NCBI GenBank assembly: GCA_025454975.1
Contig: JALONK010000001.1
Span: 1 to 64,000 of the forward strand
Direction of reading: 5' to 3'
DNA from: Bacteroidia bacterium
GTDB lineage: Bacteria; Bacteroidota; Bacteroidia; UKL13-3
DNA length: 64,000 nt
Numbering within the stretch: the first letter of the stretch is position 1; each line of letters begins with the position of its first letter. Shown in pieces: positions 7,789-16,178 of this stretch. The notes below the pieces were generated by a model. It made no database searches. It saw only the letters and a program-made list of their open reading frames with translations, and was not told the origin of the DNA. The translations under genes and the position numbers were made by a program.

Positions 7789-9045
7789 ATGGATACAACC
7801 CTCATTATTATATTGAGCATTTTAATGTCCGCGTTTTTTTCCGGAATTGAGATTGCTTTTATTTCAGCTAACAAATTATTAATTGAACTAAAGAGTAAAC
7901 AAGGAAGTTATGCGGCAAAAATGCTGTCTCCATTTGTAAATAATCCTTCTCGTTTCATTAGTACTACCTTGGTTGGTAATAATATCGGATTGGTTATTTA
8001 TGGTGTTTATATGGGCGCATTTTTAAATCCATACATTAGCACCTATATACCGGCAACCCAACAAAGTACCGGACTTTTATTATTCACGCAAACACTACTT
8101 TCAACAATAGTTGTATTGGTTACAGGTGAGTTTTTACCTAAGGTTTTATTTCGAATTAATCCGGATGTTATTTTAAGAGTTTTGGCTTTCCCGTTTTTAG
8201 TTAGCTATTATTTATTTTGGCCATTAGTTCACTTTATTACATGGTTGTCAAAACAAATTCTAAATGGAATTTTCAAGGTTCAACTAAATGAAACAACCCC
8301 TGTATTTAGTAAGGTAGATTTAGATCAGTATATAACAGATAGTGTTGAAGACCTGGATGAAGATGCAGATGTAGATACAGAAATATTTAAGAATGCACTT
8401 GACTTCAGCAATGTGAAGTTAAGAGACTGTATGACTCCACGTACAGAATTAATAAGTTTAGATATAGAAGGAACAACAGATGAACTTTATCAAAAGTTTA
8501 TAGAAACGGGTTTGTCAAAAATTCTAATTCATCAAGGAGCTGTTGACCATATCATCGGGTATGTGCATCAAAAGGATATGTTCAAAAATCCTTATAGTAT
8601 ACGAGAAGTATTGTTACCGATAGAAATTGCCCCGGAAGCTATGTCGGCAAATGATTTGTTAGATACATTTACCCGAACCCGTAAAAGTATCGCCTTAGTG
8701 GTTGATGAGCTTGGAGTAACCGCAGGAATTGTTACCATTGAGGATATCATGGAAGAAATTTTTGGTGAAATTGAAGATGAACACGATGTTGAACAACTGG
8801 CTGAAGTGCAAATAAGTGATAAGGAGTATATTTTTAATGCTCGTCTTGAAATAGATTATTTAAATGACAAATACAATCTTTCTATTCCGGAAGGAGAATA
8901 TAATACGCTTGGTGGTTATATTTTTGCAGAACACGAAAATATTCCAATAAAAGGTGAAATAATCGTTATACAATCATTTGAGTTTACAATAATTTCGGTA
9001 GCTAATAACCGTATTAACGAATTAAAACTGAAAATTCTAGACTAA
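7789..9045 (+). CDS. CNNM/CorC-type transporter (DUF21, CBS pair, CorC_HlyC domain)
   Basis: A 418-residue protein with an N-terminal DUF21 (CNNM) membrane domain of three to four helices (residues 1-165), a CBS-domain pair (about 210-330, with the motif DCMTPRTELISLD at its start and VTIEDIMEEIFGEIEDE at its end), and a C-terminal CorC_HlyC FAD-like domain (340-418). The family is linked to Mg2+/Co2+ efflux. GldE, a gliding protein of Bacteroidota, is a paralogue of the same build, but the lptC/Crp context does not point to GldE. Confidence 0.85.
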   Translation: MDTTLIIILSILMSAFFSGIEIAFISANKLLIELKSKQGSYAAKMLSPFVNNPSRFISTTLVGNNIGLVIYGVYMGAFLNPYISTYIPATQQSTGLLLFTQTLLSTIVVLVTGEFLPKVLFRINPDVILRVLAFPFLVSYYLFWPLVHFITWLSKQILNGIFKVQLNETTPVFSKVDLDQYITDSVEDLDEDADVDTEIFKNALDFSNVKLRDCMTPRTELISLDIEGTTDELYQKFIETGLSKILIHQGAVDHIIGYVHQKDMFKNPYSIREVLLPIEIAPEAMSANDLLDTFTRTRKSIALVVDELGVTAGIVTIEDIMEEIFGEIEDEHDVEQLAEVQISDKEYIFNARLEIDYLNDKYNLSIPEGEYNTLGGYIFAEHENIPIKGEIIVIQSFEFTIISVANNRINELKLKILD

Positions 9046-9680
9046 TGTTAACCGAGGTTCCTTCTATATTTAATGTTTTATTCGAAAAGGAACTAATGAC
9101 AGAAATTCAAAAGGCCGGGGAGCTTATTTCTGTTACCTCAGGAACTACTCTATTTAAAAATGGTGACGAAATTCGACTCATTCCAATTGTGGTGAAAGGT
9201 AGTATTAAGGTTACGAGAATTGATGAAGACGGACACGAGTTATTATTGTATTACCTGACGTCAAGCGAAGGCTGCGCAATGACATTTACATCCAGTTTAC
9301 AACATGATAGCAGCAAGGTAAATGCAATGGCTGAAGATGATTGTTCATTGGTTGTAATTCCTGCTGCCTATATGAATATTTGGATGGGTAAATACCATAC
9401 TTGGAAAAGTTTTGTATTAAAAACCATAAATGACAAGTTTAACGAATTACTAAAAACAGTTGATCAAATTGCCTTTCAAAAATTAGATGAACGATTAATC
9501 AGCTATTTAAAGGAAAAGTCGAAAGTTACCGGAAGTCGTTTAATTAATCTCTCGCACGAACAAATAGCTAATGAATTAGCAACATCACGTGTTGTGATTT
9601 CTCGAATGCTTAAAAAGTTAGAAAACGACAAAAAAGTGTTATTGTACCGTAATCAAATTAAGTTGATGAATGAATTGTAA
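9045..9680 (+). CDS. Crp/Fnr family transcriptional regulator
   Basis: A 211-residue regulator: a cyclic-nucleotide-binding-type beta-roll (about residues 15-125) followed by a winged helix-turn-helix, with the recognition region LSHEQIANELATSRVVISRMLKKLE (at about 165-190; read as LSHEQIANEL and TSRVVISRMLKKLE). There is no Fnr-style N-terminal Cys cluster, and the phosphate-binding Arg/Ser pair of cAMP-binding Crp is not evident, so the signal is unknown. It starts on the stop of the upstream gene (TAATG). Two matching palindromes lie in front of the sulfur genes just downstream, so it is probably their activator. Confidence 0.9.
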   Translation: MLTEVPSIFNVLFEKELMTEIQKAGELISVTSGTTLFKNGDEIRLIPIVVKGSIKVTRIDEDGHELLLYYLTSSEGCAMTFTSSLQHDSSKVNAMAEDDCSLVVIPAAYMNIWMGKYHTWKSFVLKTINDKFNELLKTVDQIAFQKLDERLISYLKEKSKVTGSRLINLSHEQIANELATSRVVISRMLKKLENDKKVLLYRNQIKLMNEL

Positions 9681-9690
9681 CTTTAGTTAC
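9677..9690. promoter_or_regulatory. Candidate Crp/Fnr operator in front of the first DUF2892 gene
   Basis: GTAACTTTAGTTAC is a perfect palindrome of form GTAAC-N4-GTTAC. Its centre lies about 30 bases before a -7-like box (CATCTTTG, 9714-9721), which puts it near -42, the class II activator position. The same geometry recurs at 10281-10324. It overlaps the stop codon of the regulator gene. Confidence 0.55.
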
Positions 9691-9748
9691 TAAATGCTAT
9701 TCACTTGTTGGTTCATCTTTGTATTGAAATTTTTAAATAGATACAATT

Positions 9749-9952
9749 ATGAAAAAGAACATGGGTACAACCGATCGCCTCATTAGATTTATGTTGGCAC
9801 TTTTATTTATAAGCTTATTTTTTGCGGATATCATCACCGGTACATTAGGTATAATACTTATGGCAATAAGTTTAATATTCGTGGGTACATCGTTTATTGG
9901 ATTTTGCCCATTATATGCACCATTTAAGTTGAATACCATTAAGCGGAAATAA
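9749..9952 (+). CDS. DUF2892 (YgaP-type) small membrane protein, copy 1
   Basis: A 67-residue protein with two membrane helices and the family ends: MKKNMGTTDRLIRFMLA at the start and FIGFCPLYAPFKLNT at the end. DUF2892 domains are the membrane part of YgaP-like rhodaneses and occur next to sulfurtransferases. The conserved Cys in FCPLY is kept. It is similar to the next gene along its whole length, so the pair arose by duplication. The upstream operator suggests control by the Crp/Fnr protein. Confidence 0.85.
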   Translation: MKKNMGTTDRLIRFMLALLFISLFFADIITGTLGIILMAISLIFVGTSFIGFCPLYAPFKLNTIKRK

Positions 9953-10034
9953 GTTTTTGTCAGTTTAAATACTGCTATTCCTCAATACTATAGTTACCTG
10001 ATCTATGTAACTTCGATTAATAAATATTAATGAT

Positions 10035-10247
10035 ATGAAAAAAAATATTGGGTTAATGGATAGAGCCATCCGTATTGCGATTGCTGCTTTGATAGTTTAT
10101 TTATACACCTATAATTTTATTGAAGGAACTTTAGGTGCCATGTTAATAGTTGGCGCAGTTATTTTAGTGCTTACTAGTTTGATAAGTTTTTGCCCTCTGT
10201 ATCTTTCATTAGGAATCAATACTTTTAAGGGTAAGAAAGAAAATTAG
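10035..10247 (+). CDS. DUF2892 (YgaP-type) small membrane protein, copy 2
   Basis: A 70-residue paralogue of the preceding gene: MKKNIGLMDRAIRIAIAAL at the start, two helices, and SFCPLYLSLGINTFKGK at the end. It has its own leader of about 80 bases, which holds an AGTTAC/GTAACT inverted repeat (9992-10012). Its geometry differs from the two GTnAC-N4-GTnAC sites, so the meaning of that repeat is unclear. As with copy 1, a role at the membrane in persulfide or sulfide handling is inferred from context only. Confidence 0.85.
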   Translation: MKKNIGLMDRAIRIAIAALIVYLYTYNFIEGTLGAMLIVGAVILVLTSLISFCPLYLSLGINTFKGKKEN

Positions 10248-10280
10248 TTTCATTGATTATTTCACTTAAATATGGGTTGT

Positions 10281-10324
10281 GTAACATTTGTCACGTTGCG
10301 TATGTTATCGTAAAGCTACTTTTG
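10281..10324 (+). promoter_or_regulatory. Operator plus promoter of the persulfide dioxygenase-like gene
   Basis: GTAACATTTGTCAC (10281-10294) is followed by TTG (10296-10298), 18 bases, and the exact -7 box TACTTTTG (10317-10324). The operator centre is 29.5 bases before the -7 box, nearly the same distance as at the first DUF2892 gene. This is the layout expected for a class II Crp/Fnr-activated promoter. The gene starts at 10350. Confidence 0.6.
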
Positions 10325-10349
10325 TGCTCGAATCTTAAATAGAAATGAT

Positions 10350-11774
10350 ATGAAGATTGAACAAATTTATACCGGTTGTTTAGCACATGGAGCTTATTAC
10401 ATAGAAAGTAATGGTGAAGCAGCTATAATTGATCCATTAAGAGAGGTACAACCTTATATTAACAAAGCCGAAAGCAATCAAGCAAAAATTAAATATGTTT
10501 TTGAAACACATTTTCATGCCGACTTTGTTTCAGGTCATATAGATTTAGCCGGCAAAACCGGAGCTACAATTGTGTATGGACCAACACAAATGCAAACAGG
10601 TTTTGATGCTTATGTGGCTAAGGATAATGAAATATTCGATTTAGGGGCAGTTAAGATTAAACTTATTCATACACCCGGACACACTTTGGAAAGTTCATGT
10701 TTATTGTTAATTGATGAGCAAGGAAAAGAAACCGCATTATTTACAGGCGACACCGTATTTATTGGTGATGTGGGTCGCCCTGATTTGGCTCAGCATGTAG
10801 TTTCAGATTTAACACAAGATAAGCTTGCACGGTTGTTATATCACTCAATACATCACAAAATTTTACCGTTAGCCGATGACTTAATTGTTTACCCTGCGCA
10901 TGGTGCCGGAAGTGCTTGTGGTAAAAATTTAAGTAATGAAACATTCGACACCTTGGGTAATCAGAAAAAAATGAATTATGCATTAAATCCAAGGTTAACA
11001 GAACAAGAGTTTGTTGATCAATTATTAAACGGACTTACTCCACCTCCGTCATATTTTCCTAAAAATGTATTACTGAATATTAATGGGTATAATTCAATTG
11101 ATAATATACTAAAATCAGGTACAACACCTTTGTCGGTTGAGGCTTTTGAAGCAGCAGCATCTGAAACTGGGGCTATTATCATTGATACACGAAATGCTAC
11201 TAACTTTTCAAGGGGGTTTATTCCTAATTCAATTAATATTGGTATTGACGGTAGTTTTGCAGTGTGGGTTGGCACCTTAATAAGTGATATCAAACAGCCA
11301 CTTTTAATTGTTGCGGATGAAGGTAGAGAAACTGAAGTTGTAACACGACTTGCGCGCGTGGGCTATGATAATACTTTGGGATATTTAAATGGTGGCATAC
11401 AAGCATGGGTTGATGCACAGAAGCCATTAGATTATATTGAAAATATTACACCATATCAACTTAAAGTAGAAATACGTAATAAACAGGATGTACATATTTT
11501 AGATGTAAGAAAACAAAGTGAGTTTGATTCACAACATTTGGTGGAAGCCATTAATGCGCCGTTAGATTATATCAATGAAAGTATGCAAATGATTAAGAAA
11601 GATAAAACTTATTATGTGCATTGCGCCGGTGGTTACCGTTCGATGATTTTTATTTCTATATTAAAAGCTAGAGGATACCATCAACTTATCAATGTTAGTG
11701 GTGGATTTAATGAAATAAAGCAATTAGCCGATATTGATATTACTGCTTACGTTTGTCCAACAACTATGTTATAA
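10350..11774 (+). CDS. MBL-fold persulfide dioxygenase-like protein with two rhodanese domains
   Basis: This 474-residue protein joins an ETHE1/BlpB-like metallo-beta-lactamase domain (1-245) to two rhodanese domains (about 255-360 and 370-465). The metal motif is THFHADFVSGH (His54, His56, Asp58), with HTPGHT and FTGDTVFIGDVGRPD further on, as in glutathione-persulfide dioxygenases. The first rhodanese has Asp323 where the catalytic Cys should be and is probably inactive. The second keeps it (Cys425 in HCAGGYRS). It would oxidise persulfide sulfur to sulfite and/or transfer sulfane sulfur. It heads a tight run of sulfur genes. Confidence 0.88.
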   Translation: MKIEQIYTGCLAHGAYYIESNGEAAIIDPLREVQPYINKAESNQAKIKYVFETHFHADFVSGHIDLAGKTGATIVYGPTQMQTGFDAYVAKDNEIFDLGAVKIKLIHTPGHTLESSCLLLIDEQGKETALFTGDTVFIGDVGRPDLAQHVVSDLTQDKLARLLYHSIHHKILPLADDLIVYPAHGAGSACGKNLSNETFDTLGNQKKMNYALNPRLTEQEFVDQLLNGLTPPPSYFPKNVLLNINGYNSIDNILKSGTTPLSVEAFEAAASETGAIIIDTRNATNFSRGFIPNSINIGIDGSFAVWVGTLISDIKQPLLIVADEGRETEVVTRLARVGYDNTLGYLNGGIQAWVDAQKPLDYIENITPYQLKVEIRNKQDVHILDVRKQSEFDSQHLVEAINAPLDYINESMQMIKKDKTYYVHCAGGYRSMIFISILKARGYHQLINVSGGFNEIKQLADIDITAYVCPTTML

Positions 11775-11968
11775 TGATAATATATTTTAAAGGATTGATC
11801 TATGTTATTGTAGGTGCAATATTAGGTTATGCATATTATTTTTTTATCGGATGTAAAGGAGGGAATTGTGCCATTACCTCCAACCCATGGTTTAGTACCT
11901 TATATGGCGCAGGTTTAGGCCTACTGCTTTCCGATATCATTCCTAAAGTATTTAATAAGATGAAATAA
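11774..11968 (+). CDS. DUF6132-type small membrane protein
   Basis: The ATG at 11774 overlaps the stop of the MBL gene (TAATG), so the longer frame from 11753 is not used. The 64-residue product has two membrane helices and the conserved centre GCKGGNCAITSNPW, then STLYGAGLGLLLSD. The pattern fits the DUF6132 family of Bacteroidota, which sits among rhodanese genes. The two Cys residues at the membrane edge could carry sulfur; that is an inference. Confidence 0.75.
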   Translation: MIIYFKGLIYVIVGAILGYAYYFFIGCKGGNCAITSNPWFSTLYGAGLGLLLSDIIPKVFNKMK

Positions 11969-11975
11969 AGTTAAA

Positions 11976-12236
11976 ATGAAAAATTATACCATAATTGATG
12001 TTAGAACACCTCAAGAGTTTGCAGGTGGACATGTTACTAATAGTTTAAATATCCCTTTACAAGAGATGATAGAACGATTGGATGAAATTAAATTGTTGCC
12101 ACAGCCAATTATGCTTTGTTGCGCCAGCGGTAATAGAAGCGGACAAGCAGCGATGTTTTTACAAAGCAAAGGAGTAAACTGTGTAAACGGAGGGAGTTGG
12201 TTGGAAGTTAATTATCAAATAAGTATCACACATTAA
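11976..12236 (+). CDS. Single-domain rhodanese (sulfurtransferase) 1
   Basis: An 86-residue rhodanese-like protein. It has IIDVRTPQEFAGGHVTNSLN at the start and the active-site loop CASGNRS with catalytic Cys49 and the CxxxxR form, followed by NGGSW. The small size is that of GlpE-type cytosolic rhodaneses. It lies 7 bases after the DUF6132 gene and 4 before the next rhodanese, in one operon. It would carry sulfane sulfur as a Cys-persulfide. Confidence 0.9.
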   Translation: MKNYTIIDVRTPQEFAGGHVTNSLNIPLQEMIERLDEIKLLPQPIMLCCASGNRSGQAAMFLQSKGVNCVNGGSWLEVNYQISITH

Positions 12237-12240
12237 AATT

Positions 12241-12549
12241 ATGATAGAGACGATAAAAAAATTATTAGGATTAGGCAATCCCACTAATTACAAAGAATTA
12301 ATGGGGAGAGGTGCACAAATTATTGATGTACGATCACCGGGTGAGTTTTCAGGCGGGCATATAAAAAATTCAATCAATATACCGTTGCAACAAATAAGCA
12401 CCCAATTATCAAAGATAAAAAAGGATAAACCCGTGATTACTTGTTGTGCAAGCGGAATGCGAAGTGCTTCGGCAAAAAGTATTCTTAAGCAACATGGTTA
12501 TGAAGTTTACAATGGCGGAAGTTGGGTAGGTTTAAATAATAAAATATAG
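12241..12549 (+). CDS. Single-domain rhodanese (sulfurtransferase) 2
   Basis: A 102-residue paralogue of the previous gene: IIDVRSPGEFSGGHIKNSIN and the loop CASGMRS with catalytic Cys69, then NGGSWVGL. It carries an extra 20-residue N-terminal stretch with a short amphipathic segment. Both rhodaneses keep the active-site Cys and are preceded by a second Cys (CCAS), unlike the first rhodanese domain of the MBL protein. A tandem duplication with separate roles in sulfur relay is likely. Confidence 0.9.
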   Translation: MIETIKKLLGLGNPTNYKELMGRGAQIIDVRSPGEFSGGHIKNSINIPLQQISTQLSKIKKDKPVITCCASGMRSASAKSILKQHGYEVYNGGSWVGLNNKI

Positions 12550-12551
12550 CT

Positions 12552-12794
12552 ATGTTAGATAGAATTAAATCCGGCTGGTCAATTATGCGGGTATTATATT
12601 TATTAATGGGAATTACCATTATAGTTCAATCTGTTTTGGCGCATCAGTTTGCTGTTTCTTTGTTTGGAATTTATTTTGCTGCCATGTCTGTATTAGGAAT
12701 TGGATGTGCAAGTGGTGCTTGTTATTCAAATATCAACAATAAAGATGGCAGAGTAGATAAAGATACCGAAGTTTCATTTGAAGAGGTTAAGTAG
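12552..12794 (+). CDS. Small membrane protein of the sulfur cluster (YgaP-like)
   Basis: An 80-residue protein with two membrane helices (about 12-29 and 33-52) and a soluble acidic tail (KDTEVSFEEVK). The second helix leads into GIGCASGACYS, whose CxxxxC pair lies near the membrane face. It begins two bases after the second rhodanese. It resembles DUF2892 proteins in layout but lacks their FCPLY end, so I leave the family open. The Cys pair and context suggest redox or sulfur work with the thioredoxin next door. Confidence 0.7.
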   Translation: MLDRIKSGWSIMRVLYLLMGITIIVQSVLAHQFAVSLFGIYFAAMSVLGIGCASGACYSNINNKDGRVDKDTEVSFEEVK

Positions 12795-12803
12795 TATTTA
12801 AAA

Positions 12804-13112
12804 ATGGAGTTACAACACATGAAATTCAACGAACTTATTGCAACAGATACACCATTATTGGTAGATTTTTTTGCGGAGTGGTGTGGTCCGTGTAAAATGA
12901 TGAAGCCGATTTTAAATGATGTGAAATTATTATTAGGTGAGCAGGTTAGAATAATCAAGATAGATGTTGACAAAAATCCTGCTATTGCTCAACAGTTCTC
13001 CATTCAAGGAGTACCTACATTAATGTTATTTAAAAATAGCGAAATATTATGGCGACAATCAGGTGTTGTGCAAGCTTCACGATTGGCTGAAATAATTAAA
13101 AAATATGTTTAG
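12804..13112 (+). CDS. trxA: Thioredoxin
   Basis: A 102-residue classic thioredoxin with the active site WCGPCK (Cys27 and Cys30), the cis-proline loop GVPTLMLF, and no signal peptide, so it is cytosolic. It ends the sulfur operon, 9 bases after the small membrane gene. In this setting it may reduce rhodanese-bound persulfide and release sulfide or sulfite. It converges on the HmuY lipoprotein gene with a gap of four bases. Whether it is the main cellular thioredoxin cannot be told from the window. Confidence 0.92.
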   Translation: MELQHMKFNELIATDTPLLVDFFAEWCGPCKMMKPILNDVKLLLGEQVRIIKIDVDKNPAIAQQFSIQGVPTLMLFKNSEILWRQSGVVQASRLAEIIKKYV

Positions 13113-13116
13113 TGTT

Positions 13117-14130
13117 TTATTGTAAACGTTTTATTTCAAATGTCGGTGAACCTTTAACGCCCTTTTCATTGTAAAAGTCAATGAAACGAAGTTTATATAA
13201 CTCCGGTTCATTAAAATTTTTTCTTCTAATAAAATAGTTTACATAATCTCGAGTTCTGTACAATACCGTGGCTCCTCCGAAAACAGGCACCTTCCAATCA
13301 AACCCAATAGCATCTCTTCTGTTGTTAAAACTTAATTCGTTAAAGTGTGCAGGTGTTATGGCACTAAATGGAAATGTTCCGTTACTATCAACAGCTACTT
13401 CTAATAAATCACTGTTTATATATGTGCCTACAACATTATACAATAGGGGTGGACTAAACTCGTGGTAAATCCAGCGGTAATTTAAAAAGCATAAATCCCA
13501 ATCAGCTTTATTGGGTTCGAAATTGAGGTAATTACCTTTATCTTGAAAAGAAAAATAAACAAATTTTTTACTATGGTCTTTTTCAATAATAAATTCATAT
13601 AAAGGCTCACCTGAAAGATCACCAACGGCAATAATGTAATGATAAATATCAACGTATGTCAACTTAAATTGATAATAACGTTCTTCGGTTGTGTACTGAA
13701 CTCCTCTGTCAATCAAATAAACGCTATCGTAAGTATAGCCAAATCGGTTATGCCAATTATTTAAAACAATTGAATCATGCTGTCCTCCCGGCGAATCCCA
13801 ACGCCATGTTAGTGATGACGGTTCATGAATTGGTTTAAATTGAGACAAGCCAACCGTTGCTATTAATGCATTATTCCCACCATTCATAAGCACCGCCGAT
13901 CCATGTGGTGAGGCATCAAATGCTATATCCCATGCATCATTTCTTATTGTGCTTAATATATCACCGTTTAAGTTCACATATATCTGCATGGCATAGTCAT
14001 GTCCCATATCAACCGAAACTTTTTTACCAACTGCAGGTGGAAGTGTAATAGGTTTTTCTTCCTTCTCACATGAGGTAAATAATGCAGCTAACAGGCCTAA
14101 GAAAATGATATGTTTAATAAAGGTGTTCAA
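13117..14130 (-). CDS. HmuY family haem-binding lipoprotein
   Basis: A 337-residue lipoprotein (signal ending LFTSCEKEE, lipid Cys near 21). The body has the HmuY-family pattern: NDAWDIAFDASPHGSAVLMN near the start, then YYQFKLTYVDIYHYIIAVGD and the strand KADWDLCFLNYR. HmuY proteins bind haem at the cell surface and pass it to a TonB receptor, and the gene just upstream in the operon is such a receptor (3-base gap). Haem ligands cannot be assigned with confidence from sequence alone. Confidence 0.75.
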   Translation of the reverse strand: MNTFIKHIIFLGLLAALFTSCEKEEKPITLPPAVGKKVSVDMGHDYAMQIYVNLNGDILSTIRNDAWDIAFDASPHGSAVLMNGGNNALIATVGLSQFKPIHEPSSLTWRWDSPGGQHDSIVLNNWHNRFGYTYDSVYLIDRGVQYTTEERYYQFKLTYVDIYHYIIAVGDLSGEPLYEFIIEKDHSKKFVYFSFQDKGNYLNFEPNKADWDLCFLNYRWIYHEFSPPLLYNVVGTYINSDLLEVAVDSNGTFPFSAITPAHFNELSFNNRRDAIGFDWKVPVFGGATVLYRTRDYVNYFIRRKNFNEPELYKLRFIDFYNEKGVKGSPTFEIKRLQ

Positions 14131-14133
14131 GTA

Positions 14134-16176
14134 TTAATTAAAAAATTTTTGAGTTAATTGAAAACGTAATGCAACAAAATAAATTCTACCCATAGCTATT
14201 AACGCATTTCCTGAGTTGGTTTGATGTACACCGCCACTCATACTTGCCCTAATATCTTTAATATCTAATAAATTTTTTGCCCCAATAGTAATATGAATTC
14301 TTTTGTTTAATAAGGGTTGACTAATTGTTGCATCCATTAATGCAAATGAATTAATATATCCTAATTCAACATTATTGTTCATATAATTAAATTGGTAGGT
14401 TTGAAATTTACCATTAAACTTATAAAAAAATGAGAAGGTTGTTTGTTTTTTAGGCCATGTAAAACCTGTGTTAAACCTATATTCATTGTTGTAAAAATAG
14501 GATTCGTCGGGAGAGTATGCATTATGGCGACCATTTATCACGTATCCAAATTGCATATAATATATAGGTGTTCTATATTCTGTATTTATAATAAATCCTT
14601 TACCGGTAAATTCACCTACGTTTATATAGGTAGCATGCATATTGGATGTATTACTTAATGATAAGTCAATTAAATTCTGGATGTGGTTATAATAAACTCC
14701 AGGTTCAACCCTAAATACATGTTTGTCTTTACTGGCTTCATAGGAGAAAAATATTTGCACATTTTCACTTTTTTCAGCATTTAAATTGGGATTACCGTGA
14801 ACATTATGACTTGGATCAACAAAGGCCAAGTACATTTCCTTTAAGGATGGAGCCCTAAAACCTCTACTATATGAAGCCCTTAATTTTAAATAAGAAGTGA
14901 TATCAAGTTTAATATTTAACGATGGAATTACCGGTGCGTCAAATCGGGTATTATAGCTGTATCGCAACCCCGGTCTTAAAGTTATGCGGTTGTGAGGTTT
15001 ATATTCAAAGCTCCCGAATACGGCATAATCCGCAACAGATTGTGTTTCATTTAATATTTTACTGCCATGAGTTGATTCGTAATTTAATTCATATCCAACC
15101 TGATAATTAAATTTAGCTCCTTTTAAATTTTTTGAATAGGTACCTCTACTCATCCAAGCATGAAATACGTTGGTGTCATGATGCTCTTGTCCTTCTGCTA
15201 TCTCTTCTTCAAGGGTTACTAAATCCTTGCGATAAGTATTCTTTGTTCTTTGATAATGACTATAAGAGGCAACAATATTTATGTTTCTATTCTTGTTTAG
15301 CTTTTTGTCGAAGTATAACACATTTGTCAATCGCTGTGTTCTATAATATTTATCTAAACCATACGCACCGAATGGAGTAATATTTCCATTATCCCTGTCT
15401 GTAACCTTTTCTCTAAAGTACATTTGTTGAAACCTAAATCGTCCAACAGATGTAGTTCTTGCATACTGCCAGTCAACCATATATTGCTCATTAGGTTTCC
15501 AGGTTCTGAATCTCCTCACTGATTCATGTTCATCAAATCCATCAAAATAGTTTCTGCCTGCTCTAATAGAAAATGTTTGTTTTTTACCCCCAATATTAAC
15601 ACCGGCATCAGCATTATATTGTCCATTCGATTGATAAAATAACGAGCCTTGATAACTCACTTGATTGTGTAACGGCTTTTTTGTGATGATGTTGATTATG
15701 CCTCCTAACGCATCAGTACCATAATTAACACTCATAGGTCCTTCAATAATTTCAATTCTCTCAACATTATTGAGGTTCAATTGATTCAAATCTATATTGC
15801 CACCTTCCCTACCAATTACCGGAACACCATCTATTAATATTTTTATTGATTGCCCTCCAATTCCTTGAATTTGTAGTGCGCTACCAAGAGAAGGATCTTG
15901 AGTAATTCTGATATTTAGTTCATTTTGTAAAACGTCTTTAACATTTATTGCACCAAGCTCCATCATACGTTTGCTGTCAATCATCCGAATTTTATTTACA
16001 CTATTGTGTAGGCTATTTTCGCCATATTCTCCGGTAATTACTGCATCAGCAAGCGTATCGGTTTTTAATGAGTCAAGCGGAAGTTGTTGGGCATTAACAC
16101 TCCATATAGACAAGCAAAGTATCCCAAATAATAGGATACTTTGCTTAATAAAATCTATACGAAATGTGTGTCTCAT
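14134..16176 (-). CDS. TonB-dependent outer-membrane receptor (haem-type, HmuR-like)
   Basis: A 680-residue receptor with a signal peptide (SVNAQ), a TonB-box-like start (LADAVITGEY), a plug domain (about 45-150, with IKILIDGVPVIGREGG, VERIEIIEGPMSVNYGTDAL and IINIITKK) and a 22-strand-type barrel ending in Phe-rich ALRFQLTQKFFN. The plug lacks an N-terminal carboxypeptidase-like domain. It lies between two HmuY-type genes with 2-3 base gaps, so uptake of haem or a related iron compound is the best reading. The substrate is inferred only. Confidence 0.88.
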   Translation of the reverse strand: MRHTFRIDFIKQSILLFGILCLSIWSVNAQQLPLDSLKTDTLADAVITGEYGENSLHNSVNKIRMIDSKRMMELGAINVKDVLQNELNIRITQDPSLGSALQIQGIGGQSIKILIDGVPVIGREGGNIDLNQLNLNNVERIEIIEGPMSVNYGTDALGGIINIITKKPLHNQVSYQGSLFYQSNGQYNADAGVNIGGKKQTFSIRAGRNYFDGFDEHESVRRFRTWKPNEQYMVDWQYARTTSVGRFRFQQMYFREKVTDRDNGNITPFGAYGLDKYYRTQRLTNVLYFDKKLNKNRNINIVASYSHYQRTKNTYRKDLVTLEEEIAEGQEHHDTNVFHAWMSRGTYSKNLKGAKFNYQVGYELNYESTHGSKILNETQSVADYAVFGSFEYKPHNRITLRPGLRYSYNTRFDAPVIPSLNIKLDITSYLKLRASYSRGFRAPSLKEMYLAFVDPSHNVHGNPNLNAEKSENVQIFFSYEASKDKHVFRVEPGVYYNHIQNLIDLSLSNTSNMHATYINVGEFTGKGFIINTEYRTPIYYMQFGYVINGRHNAYSPDESYFYNNEYRFNTGFTWPKKQTTFSFFYKFNGKFQTYQFNYMNNNVELGYINSFALMDATISQPLLNKRIHITIGAKNLLDIKDIRASMSGGVHQTNSGNALIAMGRIYFVALRFQLTQKFFN

Positions 16177-16178
16177 AC

